Shown here: positions 8,750 to 17,715 of the stretch, piece after piece
Position numbering within the stretch: position 1 is the first letter of the stretch
Layout of the letters: every line of letters begins with the position of its first letter
Origin: Competibacter sp963695105
GTDB lineage: Bacteria; Pseudomonadota; Gammaproteobacteria; Competibacterales; Competibacteraceae
Length of the DNA stretch: 64,000 bases
Reading direction: 5' to 3'
Assembly (NCBI GenBank): GCA_963695105.1
Contig: CAVOGC010000010.1
Span: 62,001-126,000, forward strand
The notes under the pieces: generated by a model
What the model saw: the letters and a program-made list of their open reading frames with translations, nothing else
What the model was told of the DNA's origin: nothing
Databases searched by the model: none
Made by a program: the position numbers and the translations under genes

Positions 8750-10261
8750 TCAGGCATCGTTGTACAGGTCGATGAAAGCGTTTTCGGCGGTTTCATGGGT
8801 GGCCTTGACGCTGTCGGAACGCTCGCGGGCCAGACAGTCCAGATAGGCCCGGTCGATGTCGCCGGTCACGTACTCGCCGGTAAAGCAGGAGGCATCGAAG
8901 GTTTTGAGCGCGCGGTTGCCACGCCGCACCGCTTCCTCCAAATCGGGCAAATCCTGGAAGATCAGGTGATCGGCGCCGATGGCGTGAGCGACTTCTTCCT
9001 CGGAACGGCCATGGGCGATCAGCTCGTGGGCGGCCGGCATGTCGATGCCGTAGACGTTTGGATAGCGCACCGGTGGCGCGGCCGAGGCGAAGTACACCTT
9101 GCGGGCGCCGGCCTCCCGAGCCATGCAGATAATCTGTTCGGAGGTGGTGCCGCGGACGATGGAATCGTCCACCAGCAGCACGTTCTTGCCGCGAAATTCC
9201 AGGTCGATCGCATTCAGTTTCTGCCGCACCGATTTCTTGCGGGTCTTTTGGCCGGGCATGATGAAGGTGCGGGCGATGTAGCGGTTCTTGATGAAGCCTT
9301 CCCGGTACTTGATGCCCAGAATCGAAGCCATCTGCAAGGCGGCGGTGCGGCTGGTGTCGGGAATCGGGATCACCACGTCGATGTCCTGATCCGGCCAGAC
9401 CCGCAGGATTTTTTCCGCCAGGTATTCGCCCATGCGCAGCCGGGCCTTGTGCACCGAGACCTGATCCATGATCGAGTCGGGCCGGGCCAGGTAGACGAAT
9501 TCGAAAATGCAGGGGGAGTAGCTTGGGTGATCGGCGCACTGTTGGGCGTGCATGCGCCCGTCGAGGTCGAACAGCACCGCCTCGCCCGGCGCCACGTCGC
9601 GGATGCGCTGAAAATCCAGCGCGTCCAGCGCCACGCTTTCGGAGGCAACCATGTGCTCCATGCCGTTCTCGGTCTCGCGCCGGCCGAACACCAGCGGCCG
9701 GATGCCGTGCGGGTCGCGGAAAGCCACCAGGCCGAAGCCGACGATCAGCACCACGGCGGCGTAGGCGCCCCGCACCCGCCGGTGCACCGCCGCCACCGCC
9801 GCGAAGATATCCCCGGCATCGACCGACAGCTTACTGCGCTGCTGCAATTCGTGGGCGAATACGTTGAGCAGGATTTCCGAGTCGGAATTGGTGTTGATGT
9901 GGCGCAGGTCGGAGCGGAACAGTTCGTCCTTGAGCTGGATGGCGTTGGTCAGGTTGCCGTTATGGGCCAGGGCGATGCCAAACGGCGAGTTGACGTAGAA
10001 CGGCTGCGCCTCGGCGGAATCGGAACTGCCGGCGGTCGGGTAGCGGACGTGGCCGATCCCGATATTGCCGTGCAGGTTGCGCATGTGGCGGGTGCGGACG
10101 ACATCACGGACCAGACCGTTGTCCTTGCGCAGGAACAGGCGGCCGAGGTCGCAGGTGACGACGCCCGCCGCATCCTGGCCGCGATGTTGCAATACGGTGA
10201 GGCCGTCGAACAGGCTCTGGTTGACCGGGCCACGCCCCGCGATACCGATGATTCCGCACAT
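8750..10261 (-). CDS. purF: Amidophosphoribosyltransferase
   Basis: First committed enzyme of purine synthesis: PRPP + glutamine to phosphoribosylamine; 503 aa, typical of the family. The N-terminal MCGIIGIAG exposes the catalytic Cys2 after Met removal; the glutaminase (Ntn) domain covers about residues 1-230. The phosphoribosyltransferase domain contains the PRPP-binding motif VLLVDDSIVRGTTSEQI. It follows cvpA by 36 bp on the same strand, the widely conserved cvpA-purF pair, and ends the operon that begins at trpF. Confidence 0.97.
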   Translation of the reverse strand: MCGIIGIAGRGPVNQSLFDGLTVLQHRGQDAAGVVTCDLGRLFLRKDNGLVRDVVRTRHMRNLHGNIGIGHVRYPTAGSSDSAEAQPFYVNSPFGIALAHNGNLTNAIQLKDELFRSDLRHINTNSDSEILLNVFAHELQQRSKLSVDAGDIFAAVAAVHRRVRGAYAAVVLIVGFGLVAFRDPHGIRPLVFGRRETENGMEHMVASESVALDALDFQRIRDVAPGEAVLFDLDGRMHAQQCADHPSYSPCIFEFVYLARPDSIMDQVSVHKARLRMGEYLAEKILRVWPDQDIDVVIPIPDTSRTAALQMASILGIKYREGFIKNRYIARTFIMPGQKTRKKSVRQKLNAIDLEFRGKNVLLVDDSIVRGTTSEQIICMAREAGARKVYFASAAPPVRYPNVYGIDMPAAHELIAHGRSEEEVAHAIGADHLIFQDLPDLEEAVRRGNRALKTFDASCFTGEYVTGDIDRAYLDCLARERSDSVKATHETAENAFIDLYNDA

Positions 10262-10297
10262 CTGCCACCACCCGCGCGTACTGGACGGCTGTCGCCG

Positions 10298-10804
10298 TCA
10301 TTTGGGAACGATTTCAGGAAAGCGAAAATTCTGGGCCAGCTCCGGCGGCAGGAAATCCCGCAGCCAGAGGGCGGTTTCCTGAAAATGACGCAGCAGCAGC
10401 GATTGCTGCCACCAGGGATCCTTGGGCAGCGGCGTCAGTCCCGCCGCCAGCACCAGCACGGCGACGACGGCCGCGCCGCGCGCCAGGCCGAAGCTCATGC
10501 CCAAGACCCGGTCGGTGCCGGTCAGGCCGGTGTAGTGGACCAGATAGGACGCGAGAATGCCGACCAGCCCGCCGAGCAGCAGCGTGACGAGGAACAGGCC
10601 GCCAAAGGCGACCGCGGCGCGTAGCGATGGCACGTCCAGGTAGGGGGTAAGATACGCGGCGCCTTGTTCGGCGAACAGGAAGGCGATGGCGAAGGCGGCG
10701 ATCCAGGTGGCCAGCGAAATCACTTCGCGCAGCAGGCCACGCCACAGTCCGACCAGCATGGAGAGGGCGATGATGGCGATGATCAGGTAATCCGCCCAGT
10801 TCAT
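10298..10804 (-). CDS. cvpA: CvpA family inner-membrane protein
   Basis: Small polytopic membrane protein, 168 aa, required in E. coli for colicin V production; its normal job is still poorly defined. Four to five hydrophobic segments are visible: from residue 4 (ADYLIIAIIALSMLVGLW), 29-47, 66-92 and 100-125. The C-terminus is more polar and ends at FPEIVPK. It lies between dedD and purF, its standard neighbours in gammaproteobacteria. Confidence 0.92.
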   Translation of the reverse strand: MNWADYLIIAIIALSMLVGLWRGLLREVISLATWIAAFAIAFLFAEQGAAYLTPYLDVPSLRAAVAFGGLFLVTLLLGGLVGILASYLVHYTGLTGTDRVLGMSFGLARGAAVVAVLVLAAGLTPLPKDPWWQQSLLLRHFQETALWLRDFLPPELAQNFRFPEIVPK

Positions 10805-10935
10805 GAGTTGCGGTATCCCGCTCCGGAACGTTCGTGCGCATCGATCATGAGGGGAAAAGCCGCTCGCGGTCGCTCAGGGACTTGCATCTTAGCAAAAACG
10901 CGGGTGCGCTGAAACGCGGCGGCCATCGACGGGAT

Positions 10936-11868
10936 TCAACGCCAGATGCGCACCAGGTACAACGGCCGGCCGTTGGCCGTGATCTGTTCGACCGCCGCTC
11001 GGACATTGCGGCTCCGGTAGCGGTCGCGCACGGCATAGGCATTGTCCTGCAACGCGAAACTGGCCACCACAACGCCACCGCCGACCGGGGTGGCGGGCGG
11101 TGGGTTCGGAGCCACCGAGGGCGCCCGGGATTTGGCGACGAGTTCGATTTGAGGCAAGGCGGTGGGCGGCTTGGCGCGGGCGGCCTCGGCCTGGGCCTTG
11201 CGGCGAGCCGCCTCGGCGCGGGCGGCCTCCCGGCGGGCGGTTTCGGCCTGGGCGGCGCGGCGGGTGGCCTCGGCCTGGGCTTTGCGGCGGGCTTCCTCGG
11301 CGCGAGCGACCTCCCGGCGGGCGGCCTGGGCGGCGCGGCTGGTTTCAGCCTGGGCGGCGGTGGTTTCCGCGGCGGACGAACGCGGCGAGGGCGCGGCTTC
11401 CTGAGCGGCTTGCAGGCGGGCGGCTTGGCTGTTGGCGGCGGTGCCGCGAGCTTCCTCGGCGCGGGCTCGTGTTTGCGCGGCTTCCGCCTGTTCCTGGCGG
11501 CGGGCGGCCTCGGCTCGGGCCTTGGCCGCCGCGATACGTTCGGCTTCGGCTTGGTCCCTGGCGGCGCGCGCCGCTTCTTCCTGATCGGCCTGAGTGGTCT
11601 GAGCGTTTTGGTCAGGCGGGTTCGGCTCGCCGGGGGCCAGCGGTGGGGCCGTGTCGGTCGGTGTGGGGGCATCCGCCGGCGCCGGAGTGGAGAAGGTCAG
11701 CGCGGGTGGTTTCGGATTGCTCGGCGATGGGGTGTCCGGCGAGTGGGCCGCGGGGGGATTCGCGCTGGACGGCGTTCGCGACTTTTCCAGCAATTCCGGG
11801 GCGAAAATCACGGCTAGCGCGGTGATGACGGCGGCGCCGACCAGGCGTTGGGTTAAACGGTTGTCCAA
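10936..11868 (-). CDS. dedD: SPOR-domain cell-division protein, DedD-like
   Basis: Membrane-anchored septal peptidoglycan-binding protein, about 310 aa. A short cytoplasmic start (DNRLTQRLVGAAVITALAVIF) contains one membrane helix. A long low-complexity Pro then Ala/Arg/Glu region follows, and a C-terminal SPOR domain (about 235-310: GGGVVVASFALQDNAYAVRD to YLVRIWR). I chose the TTG at 11868-11866 because GGGAGG (11881-11876) lies 7 nt upstream, the protein then begins like other DedD proteins, and it sits 2 nt after the folC stop. An ATG at 11913 inside folC would add 15 unlikely residues. The central AARREAARAEAARRKAQ-type repeats predict a long charged helix. Confidence 0.88.
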   Translation of the reverse strand: MDNRLTQRLVGAAVITALAVIFAPELLEKSRTPSSANPPAAHSPDTPSPSNPKPPALTFSTPAPADAPTPTDTAPPLAPGEPNPPDQNAQTTQADQEEAARAARDQAEAERIAAAKARAEAARRQEQAEAAQTRARAEEARGTAANSQAARLQAAQEAAPSPRSSAAETTAAQAETSRAAQAARREVARAEEARRKAQAEATRRAAQAETARREAARAEAARRKAQAEAARAKPPTALPQIELVAKSRAPSVAPNPPPATPVGGGVVVASFALQDNAYAVRDRYRSRNVRAAVEQITANGRPLYLVRIWR

Positions 11869-11870
11869 AA

Positions 11871-13175
11871 TCAAGCCTCCCGTGATGGCGGCGGGGGGGA
11901 ATCGGATAGCCACGGCTGGGCGGCCAGCACGGGCGCGACGGTTTGAAACGAACCCAGCACGACGATGCGGTCGCCGGGCCGCGCGGCGGTTCGGGCGGCC
12001 CGGCAGGCGGCGGCGATGTCGGCGGCGGCGGTCGCTTGCGCGCCGACGGCGCGCATGACTCGCGCCAGTTCGTCGCCGGTGCGGCCACGCGGTCCGATCA
12101 GGGTGGCCGGATGCCAGGCGTCGATCAGGCCGGTCAATGCCCGGATGACGCCGTTCGCGTCCTTGTCGGCCAGCAGGCCGATGACGGCCCGGGTTTGCCC
12201 GGCGCAGGGTCGTTCCAACAGGTTGGCGGCCAGGACGGCGGCGCCATGTGGATTATGGGCAACATCGAGAATCCACTCAACCGGGCCGGAGATGCTTTGA
12301 AAGCGGCCGGGCAGTTCGGCTCGCGCCAATCCGCCACGAATAGCGGCGGCGGAAACCGGCAGTCGATCGCGCAGGCTGGCCAGGGTCATGAGCACGGCGG
12401 CGGCGTTGCCGGTCTGGTGCGAGCCGGCCAGCCCCGGTGGTGGCAGCTCGTCGCAGCACAGGTCGTCCGCCCACCAGCGCCAGGTCTGGCCGGTGCGGGC
12501 AAAGCCGTAGTCGCGACCAGCTTGCAGGAAAGTTGCGCCGATGTCGCGGGCGTGCTCGACCAGCCGGCGCGGCGGATCGGGATCGGCGCAGACGGCCGGC
12601 CGGCCGGCGCGGTAGATACCGGCTTTTTCGTAGCCGATGCTGTCGCGGTCCGGTCCCAGCCAGTCGGTGTGATCGAGGCCGATGCTGACCACCAGCGCGG
12701 CGTCGGCGTCGATGATGTTGACCGCGTCCAGCCGCCCGCCGAGACCGACTTCCAGCAGAGCGACCTCGACGCCGGCCGCGCGGAACAGCTCCAGCGCCGC
12801 CAGGGTGCCGAATTCGAAGTAGGTCAGGGAGATATCGCCCCGGGCCGCGTCGATGCGGGCAAAAATCCGGCAGAGCGCATCATCACTCACTTCCGTGCCG
12901 TCGACGCGGATGCGCTCGTTGTAGCGCAACAGATGCGGCGAGGTGTAGGCGCCGACCCGATAGCCGGCGGCCCGCAGTATTGCTTCCAGCAGGGCGACGC
13001 AGGAGCCCTTGCCGTTGGTGCCGCCGACCGTGATCGCGATGTGGGGTGGCGGTTCCGGTTGCAGCCGGCGCAACACGGTCCGCACCCGCTCCAAACCCAG
13101 TTCGATGGTTCGAGGGTGCAGGGTTTCCTGCCAGCGCAGCCAGTCGTCCAGGGTCGCAAACCGCGGGTCGAGCAT
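11871..13175 (-). CDS. folC: Dihydrofolate synthase / folylpolyglutamate synthase
   Basis: ATP-dependent ligase of the Mur-ligase superfamily, 434 aa; it adds glutamate to dihydropteroate and then further glutamates to folates. The P-loop is VGGTNGKGSCVALLE. The Mur-type motif YTSPHLLRYNERIRV, the segment EVGLGGRLDAVNIIDAD and the C-terminal-domain stretch WILDVAHNPHGAAVLA are all present. It starts 24 bp after the accD stop and ends 2 nt before the dedD start, so it is part of the trpFBA-accD-folC-dedD-cvpA-purF run. Confidence 0.96.
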   Translation of the reverse strand: MLDPRFATLDDWLRWQETLHPRTIELGLERVRTVLRRLQPEPPPHIAITVGGTNGKGSCVALLEAILRAAGYRVGAYTSPHLLRYNERIRVDGTEVSDDALCRIFARIDAARGDISLTYFEFGTLAALELFRAAGVEVALLEVGLGGRLDAVNIIDADAALVVSIGLDHTDWLGPDRDSIGYEKAGIYRAGRPAVCADPDPPRRLVEHARDIGATFLQAGRDYGFARTGQTWRWWADDLCCDELPPPGLAGSHQTGNAAAVLMTLASLRDRLPVSAAAIRGGLARAELPGRFQSISGPVEWILDVAHNPHGAAVLAANLLERPCAGQTRAVIGLLADKDANGVIRALTGLIDAWHPATLIGPRGRTGDELARVMRAVGAQATAAADIAAACRAARTAARPGDRIVVLGSFQTVAPVLAAQPWLSDSPPPPSREA

Positions 13176-13199
13176 GAGGTAGTGTCTCGATGCGCGCGC

Positions 13200-14066
13200 C
13201 TAGGCCGCCAGGGCCGGGCGGCCGGTCAGCATCGCCAGCAGGCTGGCCAGCCGGTCGCGCAGTTCGCGGCGGTCGAGGATCAGGTCGATGGCGCCGTGCT
13301 CCAGCAGGAACTCGCTGCGCTGGAAGCCGGGCGGCAATTTTTCCCGCACGGTTTGCTCGATCACCCGTGGGCCGGCGAAACCGATCAGAGCCTTGGGTTC
13401 GGCAATGTTGATGTCGCCCAGCAGCGCCAGGCTGGCGGAGACACCGCCGGTGGTCGGATGCGTCAGCACGGAGATGTAGGGGATGCCGTGCTCGGCCAGC
13501 CGGGCGAGCACGGCGCTGGTTTTGGCCATCTGCATCAGCGAGACCAGGGCCTCTTGCATCCGCGCGCCGCCGCTGGCGGAAAAGCAGATGAAGGGGATGT
13601 GTTCCTGCAGGGCGATCCGGGCGGCGCGGACGAAACGTTCGCCGACCACCGAACCCATCGAGCCGGCCATGAACTCGAATTCGAAAGCGGCGGCAACCAC
13701 CGGCATACCCTTGAGCAGGCCGCGCATGGCAATCAGGGCGTCCTTTTCCTCGCAGGTTTTCTGCGCTTGGGCCAAGCGGTCCTTGTATTTCTTGCTGTCC
13801 TTGAATTTGAGGAAATCGGTCGGTTCGATATCGTCGCCGATTTCACTCGGTTCGGCTTCATCGAGAAAGCCGTGCAAGCGTTTGCGGGCGCCGAGGTACA
13901 TGTGATGGCCGCACTTGGGGCAGACTTGCAGGTTGCGCTCCAGTTCGACGCGATACAGCACCGCCCCGCATTCGTCGCACTTGCTCCACAAGCCTTCGGG
14001 AATCTGGTGCTTGTTGCGGCCGTCGGTGCGGATGCGGGAGGGAACGAGTTTTTCGTACCAGCTCAT
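13200..14066 (-). CDS. accD: Acetyl-CoA carboxylase carboxyltransferase subunit beta
   Basis: Beta subunit of the carboxyltransferase that makes malonyl-CoA for fatty-acid synthesis, 288 aa. The N-terminal four-cysteine zinc ribbon is clear (CDECGAVLY about residue 30 and VCPKCGHHMY about 52). The carboxyltransferase domain follows, with FICFSASGGARMQEA and SLALLGDINIAEPKALIGFA. It partners AccA, encoded elsewhere. Its place between trpA and folC is the normal gammaproteobacterial order and may couple lipid, folate and aromatic amino-acid supply. Confidence 0.97.
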   Translation of the reverse strand: MSWYEKLVPSRIRTDGRNKHQIPEGLWSKCDECGAVLYRVELERNLQVCPKCGHHMYLGARKRLHGFLDEAEPSEIGDDIEPTDFLKFKDSKKYKDRLAQAQKTCEEKDALIAMRGLLKGMPVVAAAFEFEFMAGSMGSVVGERFVRAARIALQEHIPFICFSASGGARMQEALVSLMQMAKTSAVLARLAEHGIPYISVLTHPTTGGVSASLALLGDINIAEPKALIGFAGPRVIEQTVREKLPPGFQRSEFLLEHGAIDLILDRRELRDRLASLLAMLTGRPALAA

Positions 14067-14156
14067 GCAAGGGATTCCGGGTTTGCGGAGACCCTCCGGC
14101 GGCCGGTGGCCAAGATGCCGGGCGGGTCTGGAGGAGCAACGAGTGCGATGGGGTAC

Positions 14157-14987
14157 TCAGTCGGCGAGAGCGGCGGGCATACAGGCCTGATCCATGGCCT
14201 GGCGCATGGCGGCGATCTGCGCGGCGACTTCCCGGCGCATCCGTTCGGGGTCGTCGGCCAGTTCGCCCATCCTGGCGACCAGCGCGCTGCCCACCACCAC
14301 GGCGTCGGCGACCTGGGCGACGGCGGCGGCGGTCGGCGGGTCCTTGATGCCGAAGCCGACGCCCAGCGGTAGATCGGTGCAGGCACGGATCGCCGCCAGC
14401 TTCTCCGCCACTTCGGCGACATCGAGCGCGGCCGAGCCGGTCACGCCCTTGAGCGAGACGTAGTAGAGATAACCCCGCGCCAGTTCGGCGGTGCGGCGGA
14501 TGCGCCTGGCGGAGCTGGTCGGAGCCAGCAGAAAGATCGGAGCGATCCCGGCGGCGTTCAGCGGTTCGATCAGTTCGGCCGCTTCTTCCGGCGGCAGGTC
14601 CACGGTCAGCACGCCGTCCACTCCGGCATCGCGGGCGGCGGTGACGAATTCCTGGTAACCCATGCACTCGATGGGGTTGAGGTAGCCCATCAGGACCAGC
14701 GGGGTTTGCGCGTCGATCTGGCGGAATTCGCGCACCAGCTCCAGCACTCGCCGTGGGTTCATGCCCTGGGCCAATGCCCGCTCGCAGGCTTTCTGAATAA
14801 CCGGACCGTCGGCCATTGGGTCGGAAAACGGCACGCCCAGTTCGATGATGTCGGCGCCGGCCGCGACCAGGGCGTGCAGCATCGGCACGGTCAGTTCCGG
14901 GCGCGGGTCGCCGGCGGTGATGTACGGAATCAGGGCCTTGCGCCCGGCGCGGCGCAATTCCTGGAAACGGCGGGTAATCCGGTTCAT
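14157..14987 (-). CDS. trpA: Tryptophan synthase alpha chain
   Basis: Alpha subunit of tryptophan synthase (276 aa, TIM barrel) that cleaves indole-3-glycerol phosphate and channels indole to TrpB. Signatures: ALIPYITAGDPRPELTV near the N-terminus, IIELGVPFSDPMADGPVIQ carrying the catalytic Glu, catalytic Asp in GVDGVLTVDLPPEEA, and the phosphate-binding GVGFGIKDP. The start MNRITRRFQELRRAG at 14987 gives the standard length; the open frame beyond it (to 15800) is only the antisense shadow of trpB. It lies 14 bp after trpB. Confidence 0.96.
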   Translation of the reverse strand: MNRITRRFQELRRAGRKALIPYITAGDPRPELTVPMLHALVAAGADIIELGVPFSDPMADGPVIQKACERALAQGMNPRRVLELVREFRQIDAQTPLVLMGYLNPIECMGYQEFVTAARDAGVDGVLTVDLPPEEAAELIEPLNAAGIAPIFLLAPTSSARRIRRTAELARGYLYYVSLKGVTGSAALDVAEVAEKLAAIRACTDLPLGVGFGIKDPPTAAAVAQVADAVVVGSALVARMGELADDPERMRREVAAQIAAMRQAMDQACMPAALAD

Positions 14988-15001
14988 AAGATTTAAGACT
15001 C

Positions 15002-16225
15002 TTACAGTTGGATGCCTTCCAGCGCGGCGACGGTATAGATGTCCTTGTCGCCGCGGCCGGACAGGTTGACCACGATGCTCTGGTCGGGGCGCATCGTCGG
15101 GGCCAGTTTCGTGACGTAGGCCAGGGCGTGGCTGCTTTCCAGCGCCGGGATGATGCCTTCGGTGCGGGTTAGATCGTGGAAGCCCTGTAGCGCCTCGCGG
15201 TCGGTGACGGCGACGTACTGAACCCGGCCGATATCCTTGAGCCAGGCGTGCTCCGGGCCGACGCCGGGGTAGTCCAGTCCGGCGGAGACCGAGTGGGTCT
15301 CGATGATTTGGCCGTACTCGTCGTTTAGCAGATAGGTGCGGTTGCCGTGCAGCACGCCGGGCCGGCCGGCGCACAGCGTGGCGGCGTGACGGCCGGTGTC
15401 GATGCCGGCGCCGGCGGCCTCGACCCCGTAGATCGCCACCTTGCTGTCGTTCAGAAACGGATGGAACAGACCGATGGCGTTGGAGCCGCCGCCCACGCAG
15501 GCCACCAGGGCGTCCGGTAGCGCGTTGTACTCGGCCAGCATCTGCTCGCGCGCCTCGCGCCCGATCACCGCCTGGAATTCGCGCACCATCAGCGGGTAGG
15601 GGTGCGGCCCGGCCACCGTGCCGATCATGTAAAACGTGTTGTCCACGTTGGCGACCCAGTCGCGCAGGGCTTCGTTGAGCGCGTCCTTCAGGGTGCGCGA
15701 GCCGGAGGTCACCGGATGCACGGTGGCGCCCAGCAGCCGCATGCGATAGACATTCAGCGCCTGGCGCTGAATGTCTTCCGCGCCCATGTAGACCACGCAT
15801 TCCATCCCCAGCCGGGCGGCCACGGTGGCGGAGGCCACGCCGTGCTGACCGGCGCCGGTTTCGGCGATCAGCCGGGTCTTGCCCATGCGTTTGGCCAGCA
15901 GCGCCTGGCCGACGGTATTGTTGATCTTGTGCGCGCCGGTGTGGTTGAGGTCTTCGCGCTTGAGATGGATTTGCGCGCCGCCCAGTTGCCGGCTCCAGCG
16001 TTCGGCGTGGTAGAGCGGGCTGGGGCGACCGACGTAATGGGCCAGATCGGCGTCCAGTTCCGCCAGGAATTCGGGGTCGTTGTAGCAGTCCCGCCAGGCA
16101 TCGTTCAGTTCGTGCAGGGCTTCCATCAGCGTTTCGGCCACGAACCGGCCGCCATAGCGGCCAAAATGACCGTTGAGGTCGGGAAACTGGCTGAAATCGA
16201 CCGGGCTATGCAGTGCGGCTTTCAC
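15002..16225 (-). CDS. trpB: Tryptophan synthase beta chain
   Basis: PLP-dependent beta subunit that condenses indole with serine, 407 aa. Visible: N-terminal GHFGRYGGRFVAETLMEAL, the PLP lysine in LNHTGAHKINNTVGQ, the phosphate-cradle VGGGSNAIGLFHPF, and the C-terminal NLSGRGDKDIYTVA. The start overlaps the end of trpF by 20 bp, so translation is likely coupled. Confidence 0.97.
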   Translation of the reverse strand: MKAALHSPVDFSQFPDLNGHFGRYGGRFVAETLMEALHELNDAWRDCYNDPEFLAELDADLAHYVGRPSPLYHAERWSRQLGGAQIHLKREDLNHTGAHKINNTVGQALLAKRMGKTRLIAETGAGQHGVASATVAARLGMECVVYMGAEDIQRQALNVYRMRLLGATVHPVTSGSRTLKDALNEALRDWVANVDNTFYMIGTVAGPHPYPLMVREFQAVIGREAREQMLAEYNALPDALVACVGGGSNAIGLFHPFLNDSKVAIYGVEAAGAGIDTGRHAATLCAGRPGVLHGNRTYLLNDEYGQIIETHSVSAGLDYPGVGPEHAWLKDIGRVQYVAVTDREALQGFHDLTRTEGIIPALESSHALAYVTKLAPTMRPDQSIVVNLSGRGDKDIYTVAALEGIQL

Positions 16226-16850
16226 AATCGTTCACACCTCGAAAAAATGCGCGCATCAATTCGGCGTCCTTGACGCCCTTGGCGGTTTCCACGCCGCTGC
16301 TGACGTCGACCGCCTGAGGCCGGACTTGGCGGATCGCGGTGGCGACGTTGCCGGGGTGCAGACCGCCGGCCAGAATCAGGGGCTTGCGGCGTTCGACGGG
16401 AATTCTCGCCCAGTCGAAGCCTTGGCCGGAACCCCCCATCTTGCCGCCGCCGTGGCTGTCCAGCAGCAACCCGGCCGCGCTCGCGAATCGCTGCTCGTAG
16501 GCCCGCACGTCGGCGTCCGCGCCCATCGGCACGGCTTTGAGGTAGGGCAGGTCGAAAGCCGCGCAGTAGGCGGCATCCTCATCGCCGTGGAATTGCAGCA
16601 GGTGCAGGGGGATGTCGGATAAGACGGCGCGAACCGCCGCCGGTTCGGCGTTCATGAACAGGCCGACCGTGGTGACGAACGGCGGCAGGGCCGCGACGAT
16701 CCGCCGCGCCGTGTCCGCGCTCACCCAGCGGGGGCTGGGCGGATGGAACACCAGGCCGATGGCGTCCGCGCCCAGCTCGGCCGCCGTCACGCCGTCCTCG
16801 GGACGGGTGATGCCGCAGATCTTGACGCGGGTGCGGGGAATCGGAGTCAT
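16206..16850 (-). CDS. trpF: Phosphoribosylanthranilate isomerase
   Basis: Isomerase of tryptophan synthesis (PRA to CdRP), 214 aa TIM barrel. Catalytic Cys in RVKICGITRPEDG near the N-terminus, GLVFHPPSPRWV, the LAGGLHPGNV phosphate-binding loop, and the C-terminal AVDVSSGVETAKGVKD. It is the first gene of the long minus-strand operon running to purF. The 159 bp before it hold no promoter that I can defend. TrpD/TrpC/TrpE are not in the window, so the pathway is split. Confidence 0.96.
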   Translation of the reverse strand: MTPIPRTRVKICGITRPEDGVTAAELGADAIGLVFHPPSPRWVSADTARRIVAALPPFVTTVGLFMNAEPAAVRAVLSDIPLHLLQFHGDEDAAYCAAFDLPYLKAVPMGADADVRAYEQRFASAAGLLLDSHGGGKMGGSGQGFDWARIPVERRKPLILAGGLHPGNVATAIRQVRPQAVDVSSGVETAKGVKDAELMRAFFRGVNDCESRTA

Positions 16851-17009
16851 GGAACGGGTGCTGGGAAGGGCGGAGACGGCTGCAAAGTTGGAGACTATCA
16901 GAATTCAGTCGGGTTTGTGGAGCGATGTTCACTCTTGCCGCGTGGCGAATCGCGGCGCGGCGCGGGATGACCCGGATAAAATAATGCCGGAGGCGCCACC
17001 CAAGCGGTG

Positions 17010-17705
17010 TCAGCTCAACAGCATCCGCGCCGCCAGCACGATTTCATGGGTCCCAAACAGCATGACCAGCGTCCCGACCAGGCGGCGTACCGCCGGGCGG
17101 CGCACGAATTCCGCCAGCGTCGCCGCGGCCGTGCCCATCGCCAGCAGCGCCGGCAAGGTCCCCAGGCCGAAGCTGAGCAGCAGCAGCGCGCCTTCCAGCG
17201 CCCCACCGGCGCCGACCGCCCAGACCAGCACGCTGTAGACCAGCCCGCAGGGCAGCCAGCCCCACACCAGCCCGATCCCCAGCGCCCGGAGTGAAGTCCG
17301 CACCGGGAAGAAGCGTCGGCCCAGCGGCTCGATCCGCCGCCACAACACGCCGCTAGCCCGTTCCAGCCGTCCCAGCGCCGCTGACCAGCCGGCCAGATAC
17401 AATCCCAGTAAAATCATGAACAGCCCGGCCAGCAGTTGCAGCCCCAACTGGGCACGATGGACGGACAGCAGATGCGCCGCCCAGGCGCCCACTCCGCCGG
17501 CCAGCGCGCCGGCGACCATGTAGCTGGCGATGCGCCCGAGGTTGTAGGCCAGTAGATACGGCAGGCGCGCGCGCAGTGGATGCCCCGGCGTCGGCGGCAG
17601 GCCCAGGGTGAGCGCTCCGACGATGCCGCCGCACATGCCGAAGCAATGCGCGCCGCCGCTCAGACCGATCAAAAAAGCGGCCAGGTAGGGGGGATCGATG
17701 GCCAC
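17010..17705 (-). CDS. TauE/SafE-like membrane protein with HCFGMCGG motif
   Basis: Polytopic inner-membrane protein, 231 aa, six likely helices. The N-terminal GLSGGAHCFGMCGG is typical of the SafE/UreH-like family (COG2836) related to the DsbD transmembrane domain; members are linked to metal or cytochrome c oxidase maturation, but the transported species is not established. GTG at 17705 is the likely start: GAGG lies 7 nt upstream and the purU stop is 10 bp away. Usual partners (ccoNOPGHIS) are not nearby, so its role here is unclear. Confidence 0.8.
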   Translation of the reverse strand: MAIDPPYLAAFLIGLSGGAHCFGMCGGIVGALTLGLPPTPGHPLRARLPYLLAYNLGRIASYMVAGALAGGVGAWAAHLLSVHRAQLGLQLLAGLFMILLGLYLAGWSAALGRLERASGVLWRRIEPLGRRFFPVRTSLRALGIGLVWGWLPCGLVYSVLVWAVGAGGALEGALLLLSFGLGTLPALLAMGTAAATLAEFVRRPAVRRLVGTLVMLFGTHEIVLAARMLLS

Positions 17706-17715
17706 CTCGCCGCCT

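Noticed and set aside
8795..10624. 609-codon open frame antisense to purF and cvpA
   Set aside because: Mirror frame of two conserved genes; no ribosome site and no motif.
11943..14372. 809-codon open frame antisense to folC, accD and trpA
   Set aside because: It crosses three well-identified genes and has no recognisable domain; a composition artefact.
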